The notes beneath the pieces are model-generated. The model was not told where the DNA came from and searched no databases. It saw nothing but the letters and a program-made list of their open reading frames with translations. 64,000 bases of DNA from Streptomyces sp. TS71-3 (GTDB lineage: Bacteria > Actinomycetota > Actinomycetes > Streptomycetales > Streptomycetaceae), in contig NZ_BNEL01000001.1 of the NCBI RefSeq assembly GCF_018327685.1, forward strand, positions 3,410,001 through 3,474,000, given 5' to 3'. This document shows, piece by piece, positions 16,687 to 24,900 of this stretch (positions are counted from its first letter, which is position 1; each line of letters opens with the position of its first letter). The translations under genes were made by a program, and so were the position numbers.

Positions 16687-17742
16687 ATGGCCAAGCAGCG
16701 CCCGACGATCGCGGACATCGCGCGCCGCGCAGGCGTGTCCAAGGGCGCGGTGTCGTACGCGCTCAACGATCGCCCGGGGGTCTCGCCGGCCACCCGCGCC
16801 ACCATCAAGGCGATCGCCGAGGAGATCGGCTGGCAGCCCAACAGCGCGGCTCGGGCGCTCACCCACGCGCGCGTGGACACCGTCGGCCTCGCCCTGTGCC
16901 GCTCGGCGCACATGCTCGGCGTCGAACCGTTCTTCATGGAGCTGATCAGCGGCGTCGAGAGCGAACTCGCGGCGCGGGGCTGCGCGCTGCTGCTCCAGGT
17001 CGTGCCCGACCCCGGCCAAGAACTGGAGCTGTACCGCAGGTGGTGGGGCGAGCGCCGGGTGGACGGCGCCTTCCTCGTGGACCTGCGGCACGCCGACCCG
17101 CGGATCCCCGGGGTCGCCGAACTGGGCATGCCGGCGGTCGTCATCGGCCACCCCGGGGCGGCGGGGCCGCTGCCCGCGGTCTGGTCCGACGACGCGGCCG
17201 CGGTCCGCGAGACGGTCACCTACCTGGCGGCGCTCGGCCACCGCTCCGTGGCCCGGGTCGCCGGCCTGCCCGACCTCGTGCACACCCGCCTGCGGGACGC
17301 CGCCTACCGCGCGCTCTGCGGCGAACTGGGCCTGGACGAGCCCCTGGTGATCCACACCGACTACACCGGCGAGGAGGGCGCCCACGCCACCCGCCGCCTG
17401 ATCAGCGGCCCGCGCCGGCCCACGGCGGTGATCTACGACAACGACATCATGGCCGTCGCGGGCCTCTCCGTCGCCCAGGAAATGGGCCTCGACGTCCCCC
17501 GGAACCTCTCCCTCGTCGCCTGGGACGACTCCCAGCTCTCCCGCGTGGTCCGCCCCCCGCTCACGGCACTCGGCCGCGACATCCCCGCGTACGGCGCACT
17601 GGCCGCCCGCACCCTGCTCGACCTGATAGCGCACGGCGAGACGACGGCGCACGCGGCCACGGGCCGGGCCCCGGCGTACGAGGACAGGGCGGCACGGTTG
17701 ATCCCGCGGGGGAGCACGGGGGCGGTGGGGCGGGGGTCGTAG
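16687..17742 (+). CDS. LacI-family transcriptional regulator of the importer/beta-mannosidase operon
   Basis: A 351-residue repressor. The N-terminal helix-turn-helix is PTIADIARRAGVSKGAVSYALNDRPGVS (in two parts) with hinge helix NSAARALTHARVDTVGLAL, followed by the periplasmic-binding-protein-like sensor (AVIYDNDIMAVAGLSVAQEMG, NLSLVAWDDSQLSRVVRPPLTALG). The gene is divergent from the ABC importer and beta-mannosidase operon, so a mannose-containing oligosaccharide is the likely inducer (inference). ATG 16687 has GAGG four bases upstream. The last 20 residues are low complexity. Confidence 0.92.
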   Translation: MAKQRPTIADIARRAGVSKGAVSYALNDRPGVSPATRATIKAIAEEIGWQPNSAARALTHARVDTVGLALCRSAHMLGVEPFFMELISGVESELAARGCALLLQVVPDPGQELELYRRWWGERRVDGAFLVDLRHADPRIPGVAELGMPAVVIGHPGAAGPLPAVWSDDAAAVRETVTYLAALGHRSVARVAGLPDLVHTRLRDAAYRALCGELGLDEPLVIHTDYTGEEGAHATRRLISGPRRPTAVIYDNDIMAVAGLSVAQEMGLDVPRNLSLVAWDDSQLSRVVRPPLTALGRDIPAYGALAARTLLDLIAHGETTAHAATGRAPAYEDRAARLIPRGSTGAVGRGS

Positions 17743-18034
17743 GGGGCGTGCCCCGTTGGGGCGTGTTCGAGAGGTGCGTGGGACGGGGCGTAGCCATTCG
17801 CCGAGGGGGGAGGGCGGCGGTGTGAGGGCTCGCTTCGTAGCGGACGACGAGCAGGGCATGCCACTCGTCATCGGCAAGGTTTCATGCCGCCCCTCTGCGG
17901 CACGAGGCCTGCGGGATCCAGGTGTCGGTCCGGTCGCCGACATCCGTACTGGAGGCCGCATCACGCCACGGGCTGCACTCTCCCGCCGACGCCGTCCCGT
18001 AACAGGGGCTCCGCGGGTGCCTTTTCGAAGCGGC

Positions 18035-18625
18035 CTAGTTGCACGCGCGCAACGCCTGCGAGAGCGCGTCAACGGTCACGTCCACCACGGCCATCAGCTG
18101 TGCCGGGCTGGTCCCGGCTCTGCTCATGACAGCGAGGGACTGGTTCACGGCCGCCGCGTGTACAGCGAAGGCCTCGGCGTCCTGGTCGGTCATGCGGCCG
18201 GCCTTCAGCGCGGCGCGCAGGCGCAGCCGCTGGAAGCCGAGCGCCTGCCTGGTCTGCGCCGCGACAGCAGGGCTCAGCACCGGAATCGCCATGGCCGACT
18301 GGGCGATCAGGCATCCATCGGGCAGTTCGGGATCGGCGATGCGTTCAAGGGTGACGTCGAAGAACGCGCGGACGGCTGCAAGGGGTTCGGAAGCCGCACA
18401 CGAGAGGGCGGCTTCGTACTTGCCGCCGTAGCGCACGGCGTAGCGATCCAGGCAGCGCAGGAACAGCGTGTCCTTGTCGCCGAGCGAGGAGTAGATCGAG
18501 CTGCGATTCAGGCCGGTTGCCCGGGACAGGTCGTCGACCGAGGTGTCGGCGTAGCCGGCGCGCCAGAACTGGATCATCGCGGCGTCGAGCGCCGTGTCCA
18601 TGTCGAACTGCTTCCTGCCTGCCAC
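18035..18625 (-). CDS. TetR/AcrR-family regulator
   Basis: A 196-residue repressor with the N-terminal helix-turn-helix FDMDTALDAAMIQFWRAGY then TSVDDLSRATGLNRSSIYSSLGDKDTLF, and a TetR_C-type all-helical ligand domain (LAAVRAFFDVTLERIADPELPDGCLIAQSAMA, in two parts). The Cys in DGCLIA is typical of the YcdC/AcrR-like branch. GTG 18625 is preferred because AGGGAAG lies eight bases upstream and the length is then normal; ATG 18670 is an alternative that would begin next to the operator. It is divergent from the alpha/beta hydrolase gene, its probable target. Confidence 0.88.
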   Translation of the reverse strand: MAGRKQFDMDTALDAAMIQFWRAGYADTSVDDLSRATGLNRSSIYSSLGDKDTLFLRCLDRYAVRYGGKYEAALSCAASEPLAAVRAFFDVTLERIADPELPDGCLIAQSAMAIPVLSPAVAAQTRQALGFQRLRLRAALKAGRMTDQDAEAFAVHAAAVNQSLAVMSRAGTSPAQLMAVVDVTVDALSQALRACN

Positions 18626-18673
18626 GTGGCACTTCCCTGCGGGTGTGTCGGTGTTGCGGATGCTGCCCATCCT

Positions 18674-18697
18674 ATCTTGAACTGATTGGTTCAAGAT
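18674..18697. promoter_or_regulatory. Probable TetR operator
   Basis: A perfect palindrome with 9-base arms, ATCTTGAAC and GTTCAAGAT, around TGATTG. It lies in the divergent space between the TetR gene and the hydrolase gene, 49 bases from the preferred TetR start. Symmetry, arm length and location fit a TetR dimer site. The sequence contains TTGAAC, which could serve as a -35 element for the plus-strand transcript. Confidence 0.75.
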
Positions 18698-18867
18698 GTG
18701 CTAGCCTTCGGGCATGATCGCGACCGGGCGTCCCCCGGCGCGAACAGACAGCGCGGCAGGCGCACCACGCAACCCGCCCGCCGCCGTAGTCACCTGCATC
18801 GCACCTGCGGGACTGGCCCTCGGGCGAACCGCCGGACCCGCACACCCCAACACCGATGGTGGCTCCC

Positions 18868-19782
18868 ATGACCGTCTCCGAAAGCAACCCCGTCCGCGAC
18901 CTGCCCCTGCACGACCTGGCCGGATTCACCCATCGCTGGGTCGACGCGGACGGCATCCGCCTTCACGCCGTGGAAGGCGGCCGACCGGCCGGCCCGGCTG
19001 TCGTCCTGCTCGCCGGGTTCCCGCAAACCTGGCGGGCCTGGCGAAAGGTCATGCCCAGCCTCGCCGGCCGGTTCCGCGTCATCGCGATCGACCTGCCGGG
19101 CCAGGGCCACTCCGAGCGCCCGGAGCGCAGCTACGACACCCACACGGTCGCCGCCCACGTCCACGCCGCCGTGAAGTCACTCGGAGTGCCGGCCTACTGG
19201 CTGGCCGCCCACGACATCGGCGCCTGGGTGGCCTTCTCCCTCGCCCTCACCTGCGAAAGGCGACTGCGCGGGGTCGCTCTGCTCGACGCCGGAATCCCCG
19301 GCATCACCCTCCCGGAAGCGATTCCCACCGACCCGGCCCGTGCGTGGAAGACCTGGCATTTCGCGTTCCACCTCGTGCCCGACCTGCCCGAGACCCTGCT
19401 CGCCGGCCGCGAACGGGAGTACGTCGGCTGGTTCCTGAAGGCGAAGGCTCTCGCTCCCGGCACGTTCGAGGACGCGGACCTCGACCACTACGCAGCGGCC
19501 CTCGCCGCCGACGGCGGCCTCCGCGCCTCCCTTGCCTACTACCGAGACGCCGCCGAGTCGGCGCGCAGGAACCACCAGGCGCTCAGCGGGCGGCATCTGA
19601 CCGTGCCCATCCTCGGAATATCCAGCAGCCACGGCTCCATCCCGGACATGGCGGCCTCCATCAGCCCGTGGGCCGACAACACCACCGGAGTCATCGTGCC
19701 GGGCGCCGGGCACTTCATCCCCGATGAGCAGCCCGAAGCCGTCGCCGCCGCGATAGCCGACTTCATCGCCGGCGGCGACTGA
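18868..19782 (+). CDS. Alpha/beta-hydrolase, epoxide-hydrolase-like
   Basis: About 304 residues. The oxyanion motif is LLAGFPQTWRAW, the nucleophile elbow is LAAHDIGAWVA with Asp rather than Ser, and the catalytic His is in PGAGHFIPDEQPE. An Asp nucleophile points to epoxide hydrolase or haloalkane/fluoroacetate dehalogenase chemistry rather than esterase. No signal peptide is seen. ATG 18868 gives MTVSESNP; ATG 18856 is also in frame, and neither has a strong ribosome binding site. The leader from the operator to the start is about 170 bases. Likely repressed by the divergent TetR protein. Confidence 0.85.
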   Translation: MTVSESNPVRDLPLHDLAGFTHRWVDADGIRLHAVEGGRPAGPAVVLLAGFPQTWRAWRKVMPSLAGRFRVIAIDLPGQGHSERPERSYDTHTVAAHVHAAVKSLGVPAYWLAAHDIGAWVAFSLALTCERRLRGVALLDAGIPGITLPEAIPTDPARAWKTWHFAFHLVPDLPETLLAGREREYVGWFLKAKALAPGTFEDADLDHYAAALAADGGLRASLAYYRDAAESARRNHQALSGRHLTVPILGISSSHGSIPDMAASISPWADNTTGVIVPGAGHFIPDEQPEAVAAAIADFIAGGD

Positions 19783-20502
19783 CGCCGCCAGGCCCTGTCG
19801 TCAAACACCCGTCTGCCGCGCGGCGTCATGCACTCCCCACTGCCTGACGGGCGTGGGAGGTCCCCCCACTCGCCGCGCCGGGCGTAAGCCCGAGTACATC
19901 CAGTACGAGGGGTGGCGATCCACCGGCCGGTTGTTCCGCGGCGGGTTGCCGGGATCCGGTAGGTGAGGTGTTGGGGTGGCCGTGCTCCGTCAGGGGCGCG
20001 GGGAACTGCACGACGAGCCACGACGGACGAATCGTGACCCACCGCCCCCGCCCCGCCCCCGCGGCGAGCCGCCGAGCCCAGGCGCCCGGGACCCGGGACG
20101 GGCCGGGAGGGTCTGGGCAAGGGTGGGGTTTTCCTCACCCCAGGTGTGCGGTGCACCTCATGGCCCAGGGCCCCCGGAAAAGCCAAGATCGAGGGACAGG
20201 TGATCGGCGCGACCAACGGCCGTGGACGGGCCCGGTGCGGCCCGAACACGACTGAGCCGACGAGCCGACGAGACGACGACGGTCGACAAGCAGACGAACG
20301 CAGAAGAGCCGTGCGCGAACACCCCCAGCGAAACGCGTCCGGGACGACCCCGCGGACCCCGCCCACTTCTCCCGCCCGGGGACCATCGCCGTCCGGCCTG
20401 CCCAGGCGCCCAGGTACTCCGGCCCGGTCGCGCTGCTCACCGGCGGGGCGAAACCCTGATGGTCGACAAGCCCCAATGACGTGGTGCGCGACAGTCGGAC
20501 TG
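19783..20502. other. Non-coding gap with degenerate repeats
   Basis: About 720 bases without a recognisable gene. It contains a member of the CTCCC-type palindrome family (19833-19859) and one minus-strand copy of the 19-base GCGCAGTTCCCC repeat lacking its last base pair (19993-20010). At 19793 the word GGCCCTGTCGTCAAAC resembles terminal repeats of some Streptomyces insertion sequences, but no transposase follows. Long frames on the minus strand give only low-complexity translations. Confidence 0.6.
19833..19859. repeat. Palindromic repeat of the CTCCCACGCCC family
   Basis: The plus strand reads CTCCCCACTGCC, TGAC, GGGCGTGGGAG. Its complement matches the chitinase-embedded copy at 54577-54606 except in the loop. 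It is imperfect as a hairpin: the outer CTCCC/GGGAG pairs and the inner GCC/GGC pairs are separated by a small bulge. Confidence 0.7.
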
Positions 20503-20955
20503 CTAGTCGCCGGCGCGAAGGTCGGTGACGAGGCGGAATCGTTGCAGAACAGCCGGCGTGGCATCGTCCACGGTGAACTCGGGGTCGTCCAACTCCGCTC
20601 GCATCTCGTCGCTGTGCCAGAACCGCTCGTGGCCGGCCCGCCACTCGGCCACGCTGGTGTCTCCTTCCCCCTCGTCCACCACATGAGGGAGATCCACCTG
20701 CGCCAGCGGGACCACGCGCACGCCGGTCACCTCGATGACGGCGACAGGTCGGTCGTCCGAGTCGATGACCACCGAACGGCTCCCGACTTCCGGCAGGGCT
20801 TCCCCCTCATGCTCGTAGGCGAGGAGGAGCCCTGTCGTGGAGGTCTTGGAACCGTCGAGGATCGCTGCGACGAGCTGGTCGCGCAGGGCGCCGGGGAAGG
20901 CGAACTCGATCCTGGGCAACGAAGCGCGGTTCGGCGAGGCCGCATCGGTCGTCAT
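20503..20955 (-). CDS. ASCH-domain protein
   Basis: A 150-residue ASCH-fold protein (related to PUA domains and thought to bind RNA or modified bases). The sequence EFAFPGALRDQLVAAILDGSKTSTTG contains the conserved GxKTxTxR/G motif (GSKTSTTG), and VIDSDDRPVAVIEVTGVRVVPLAQV is the barrel core. The C-terminal ERFWHSDEM is typical of the ASCH subgroup near YqfB. ATG 20955 has no convincing ribosome binding site. Some ASCH proteins are RNases or amidohydrolases on N4-acetylcytidine; the function here is not determinable. Confidence 0.85.
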   Translation of the reverse strand: MTTDAASPNRASLPRIEFAFPGALRDQLVAAILDGSKTSTTGLLLAYEHEGEALPEVGSRSVVIDSDDRPVAVIEVTGVRVVPLAQVDLPHVVDEGEGDTSVAEWRAGHERFWHSDEMRAELDDPEFTVDDATPAVLQRFRLVTDLRAGD

Positions 20956-21025
20956 GCGGTCACATTGATGGCTCCCTGGCCTGAAGTCCAGGGGTTTCGG
21001 CCTGGTCGTGTACGTGCCCGCAGCC

Positions 21026-21772
21026 TCACATCCGGGATTTCAGCACGTCGACCTCGCAGCCCGGTGCGGACGGGTCGAAGCCGTGGTCGACCAGCCAGCG
21101 AACCCCCAGCAGGCTTCGCAACGACCACCACGCGCGGATCACGGCGCGGTCGACGTCGGTGCCGTAACCGGCGATGACGTCATCGAGGTTTTCCTCGTGT
21201 CCGAGGGTCAGGGTGGCGAGGTCGAACAGGGCGTCACCCGGGCCCGCCTCGGACCAGTCGATGATGCCGGTGACCTCGTCGCCGTCCATGAAAACGTGCT
21301 CGGCCTGAAGGTCGCCGTGCGTGAACGCCGGAGTCCACGGCCGGATCGCGGCCTCGGCGACCTGGCGGTTGCGGGTGACCAGGCCGGCGGGCAGGACACC
21401 CTTTGTCACGAGCAGCTCGCACTCGCGGTCGAGTTCCGCCGCCAGCTCGTCGGGACCCCGGCGGCGCCGGCCGGTCCAGGGCGGCAACGGCGCCTCGTGC
21501 AACCGCCGGATGGCGGCGCCCGCCGCGGCCCACGCCGACGGAGACGCGGTCGACGGCTCACCGAGACGGCCGAGCGCCGTCCCCGGGACGGCGGCGATCG
21601 CGAGCACGGGCGGCTTGCGCCACAGGACCTCCGGAGTCGGGACCGGCACCAGGGCCATCGCCTCGACCTCGACGTCGATGCGCGCCTGATCGGCGTCCAC
21701 CTTCAAGAACACGTCGCCGACGCGCAGGGTCGCACGCTCGGAATGGGCGACGACGACATTGACCTCATCCAT
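21026..21772 (-). CDS. APH-family phosphotransferase
   Basis: A 248-residue aminoglycoside-phosphotransferase-like kinase. The catalytic loop is FTHGDLQAEHVFMDG, in which the usual metal-binding Asn is His (HGDLxxxH), a known variation; the DxD metal motif is GIIDWSEAGPGDALFDLA. The N-lobe is short (FLKVDADQARIDVEVEAM with the ATP-binding Lys). The substrate may be a small molecule rather than a drug, since these genes are common in Streptomyces. ATG 21772 lies 165 bases after the kinase-gene stop. Confidence 0.85.
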   Translation of the reverse strand: MDEVNVVVAHSERATLRVGDVFLKVDADQARIDVEVEAMALVPVPTPEVLWRKPPVLAIAAVPGTALGRLGEPSTASPSAWAAAGAAIRRLHEAPLPPWTGRRRRGPDELAAELDRECELLVTKGVLPAGLVTRNRQVAEAAIRPWTPAFTHGDLQAEHVFMDGDEVTGIIDWSEAGPGDALFDLATLTLGHEENLDDVIAGYGTDVDRAVIRAWWSLRSLLGVRWLVDHGFDPSAPGCEVDVLKSRM

Positions 21773-21936
21773 GGGCGACCAGTGTCCCTGGGACGGTCGC
21801 CGATGTCGCCGGGGTTTTCGCGTGCGATGACGCCGCTGACCGCGTCCCTCCTCCCACCTCCCGCCACCCGGCGGTCTCGTGCACGGCACCAACCTGACCA
21901 GGTCAGGCCCGCCGGCCACGTCAGGAGTCAGGACCC

Positions 21937-24900
21937 CTAAGGAAGCCTCAGGGAGCGCCGGATGCTCTTTCTGAGGATTGTGGCTCCCACCAGTTCCGAG
22001 ACCTCCAGCACCTCGGTTCCGATGGCCAGCGGAATGCTCTGATCGTTCGGAGTCCGCTTCAGCCACCGCCTCCAGTTCCCGACGAGCTGGTAGAAGGAGG
22101 CCCGCGCGTCCAGGGCTTCCCCTGCGTGGGCGAGCAATCGGGTCAGGGCAGAGAGGGAGACGACGAGGCCGGGGAGCCGGTGCTGATTGTCGGGAGCCAT
22201 GTTCTCGTACTGGGAGAGCAGGTCCCGGACGGAGGCCATGTCCTGCTGGAGGCGAGCGGGGTTCACCGGTTCGAGGGGGTACTCCAGTCCCGGGAGATAC
22301 GTCGCATGGGTGCTCGCGGCGAACTCGCTGTGCATCGTCCGGAACCACTTCTCGGTCTCGTCCCGTCGCTTTGCCCGGCGGAGGAACAGGTAATGGTTGT
22401 GCATGAGCGGGGAGAGGCGTGCTGCCCGGTAGGGATCCGCGACGTTTCGGCAGTGCCGGATGGCCTCTTCGTTGACCTCGACGGCGTCGTCCAGCCGTCG
22501 CAGCTCTCCCAGCCAGTAGGCGTGTCGTTGGAGAGCTGCGATCAGCTCGTGGCGGCCCGCCTCCGGGGTGACGTCGGTGATGTGCCGCCGGATTCCCAGG
22601 GCCCGTTCACCGGCCTCGACCGCTGCCTCGATCCTCCCGGCCGCGGCGTGTTCCCTCGCCAGGCTGGAGAGGACCACCGCCTGATAGGGCTTCGCGTCGC
22701 CCGGCCTGAGCTGCCGGGGATCCGCGGTGCGGGCGGCCCGCGCCAGACGCCGAAGCTCACTGCGGACGCTCTCCTCACGCAGGCCGCCGTACCCCAAGGC
22801 GGTCAGCTTGCGCCACAGGAGTTCGACGTCCCGATCGGTCCAGACCTCGCCGGCGTCCTCCGCTGGGGCAGTCTTCTCCGCCCGGCCGGTCCTCTCCGCC
22901 CGGCCGGTCTTCTCCGCCCGGCCGGTCCTCTCCGCCCGGCCGGTCTTCTCCGAGCGGCCGGTCCGCTCCCGGCGTCCGGCCTCCTGGGACCGGGAAGGCC
23001 GGCCGGGACCGCCCGGCAGCGTCGCGTTCCGCTGCTCGGCGCATCGGGCGAGGAAGACCTCAAGATAGGGCTCGATCTCGCTCATCCAGGACTCCGGATC
23101 CCGCGCGGCGAGGTCCCAGTCGAGTTCCCAGACCCGCATGGTGGCGTCGGTGGCGCCGGACACGGCGCGGTTCCCGTCCGGGGTGAGGCTCAGTGCCCAG
23201 ACCGAGTTGGTGTGCCCGGTGAGCGTGCGCAAGCAGCGGCCGGTCGACAGGTCCCAGACGCGGACGGCTCCGTCCGCGCCGGCGGACAGCGCATGGCGGT
23301 CGTCGCCGGTGATGGTCAGCGCATAGACGTCGTCGGTGTGCCCGGTGAGCGTGCGCGTGCACGCGCCGGTGAGCAGATCCCAGACGCGGAGAGGGCCGTC
23401 GTGGTCGGCGGTCACGAGATAGCGGCCGTCGCCGGTGGCGCAACCCAGCCTGACGGAGCCCGAACCGCTGTTGAGGACGCGTGCGCACGATCCGGTCGAC
23501 AGGTCCCAGAGCAGGAGGGCACCGTCGTTGTGCGTGGTCACGACATGCCGCCCGTCGGCGGTCAGGCACAGGACGCTCCCCGAGGGGAAGTTCCCCGCGC
23601 CGTAGGAGATGGAGAAGGTGATCTCGCACTGGCCCGTGACCAGATTCCACACCCGCACGTTTCGATCGCGGTCGCTGGAGACCACGCGCTGACCGTCCGG
23701 CATCGCGTGGATCAGCTCGATACTGGCCGGCTGCTCCCACGTGTGGCGAAGCTCCCAGGATCGGGTGTCCCACACGCAGATGATCTTGAAAAGTGAGGCC
23801 ACCATGTGCGAGCCGTCGGGTGTGAGGCAGAGCGACCGGATGACGGTCGGTTCACTGTTCAACTCCCTGACCGGGCGCCGGCTTGAGAGGTCCCAGAGCT
23901 GCACTTTCCCGTCGTGGCTGCTGGACACGGCGTACGCGCCGTCAGTGGTGAGTCCCACCGCGTCCACGGATTCCAGGAAGCCCGTGAACACCGCCGTGGG
24001 ACGGACCGTCCGCAGGCCGGTGCGCGCACAGTGGTCGTAGAGCTGGTGCCAGGCGTCGACGACGTGCGAGGCGCGCTCGTATCCGGGCTTCTGCCGGGCT
24101 TCCCGGAGAAGGGAGAGGGCGCTGGGGATGTCGCCTTCGGCCTTCGCGTCGAGCGCCCGTTCGACGAGGAGGGCCACCTCCGCCTGCGCTTCCAGGAGGT
24201 CCCCGGAGGAGCGGGGGCGCGAGACCTGGAACGAGGCGGGGACGGCGGCGCGCCATTCCGTGCCGTGCACATCCCCGGACGCGGAGATGTGCAGGACCCG
24301 ACGGCCGCCGGGCTCCAGCCCCGCCGACCTCGCTGCGATGGTGCGGACGCACCGCCCCGTGGCCAGCTCCCACACCCGGGCCGCGTGGTCACGGGTGATC
24401 GCGTGCTCCCCGTCGGCTGTCGCGTACACGGAGCTCAGCGAGCTGCCGTGGGCGAGCGGGGCCCGGACCTGGCGGCCGGTGGCCAGGTCCCACACGCGCA
24501 CCGTGGTGTCGATGCTCCCCGACAGGGAGTAGCGTCCGTCCGGGGTCGTGCAGAGCGACGTCACGCTGTTGGTGTGGCCGGCCAGGACGTGGCGGACGCG
24601 CCCGGTCGCGTAGTCCCAGACCCAGATCAGCCCGCCGCGTGAGCACAGGATGAGGCGGCGGTCGGCGGTGACGCACAGCTCGGCCCCGGCGGCCCCGGCG
24701 AAGCCGAAGGGAACGTAGTCGTCCGGGAGCGCCGGCGCGTCGTCGTAGTCGATCGCGATCACCCGCAGGCAGGCACCGGTTTCCAGGTCCCACTCGCGTA
24801 CGGTGTCGTCCGCCGCGGAGGACAGCACGGTGCGGCGGCCGGGGACGGGGCAGACCGAGAAGACGGATTCGTTGTTCCTGCGCTCGTTCATGACGTGGCC

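Noticed and set aside
18714..18868. A leader peptide or short gene from ATG 18714 before the hydrolase
   Set aside because: The frame runs on as an antisense-like Arg/Pro-rich shadow into the hydrolase gene, and no ribosome binding site or clear signal peptide is seen.
19793..19808. GGCCCTGTCGTCAAAC considered as an insertion-sequence terminus
   Set aside because: No matching opposite terminus or transposase remnant could be found in the next kilobase; similarity to known termini is from memory only.
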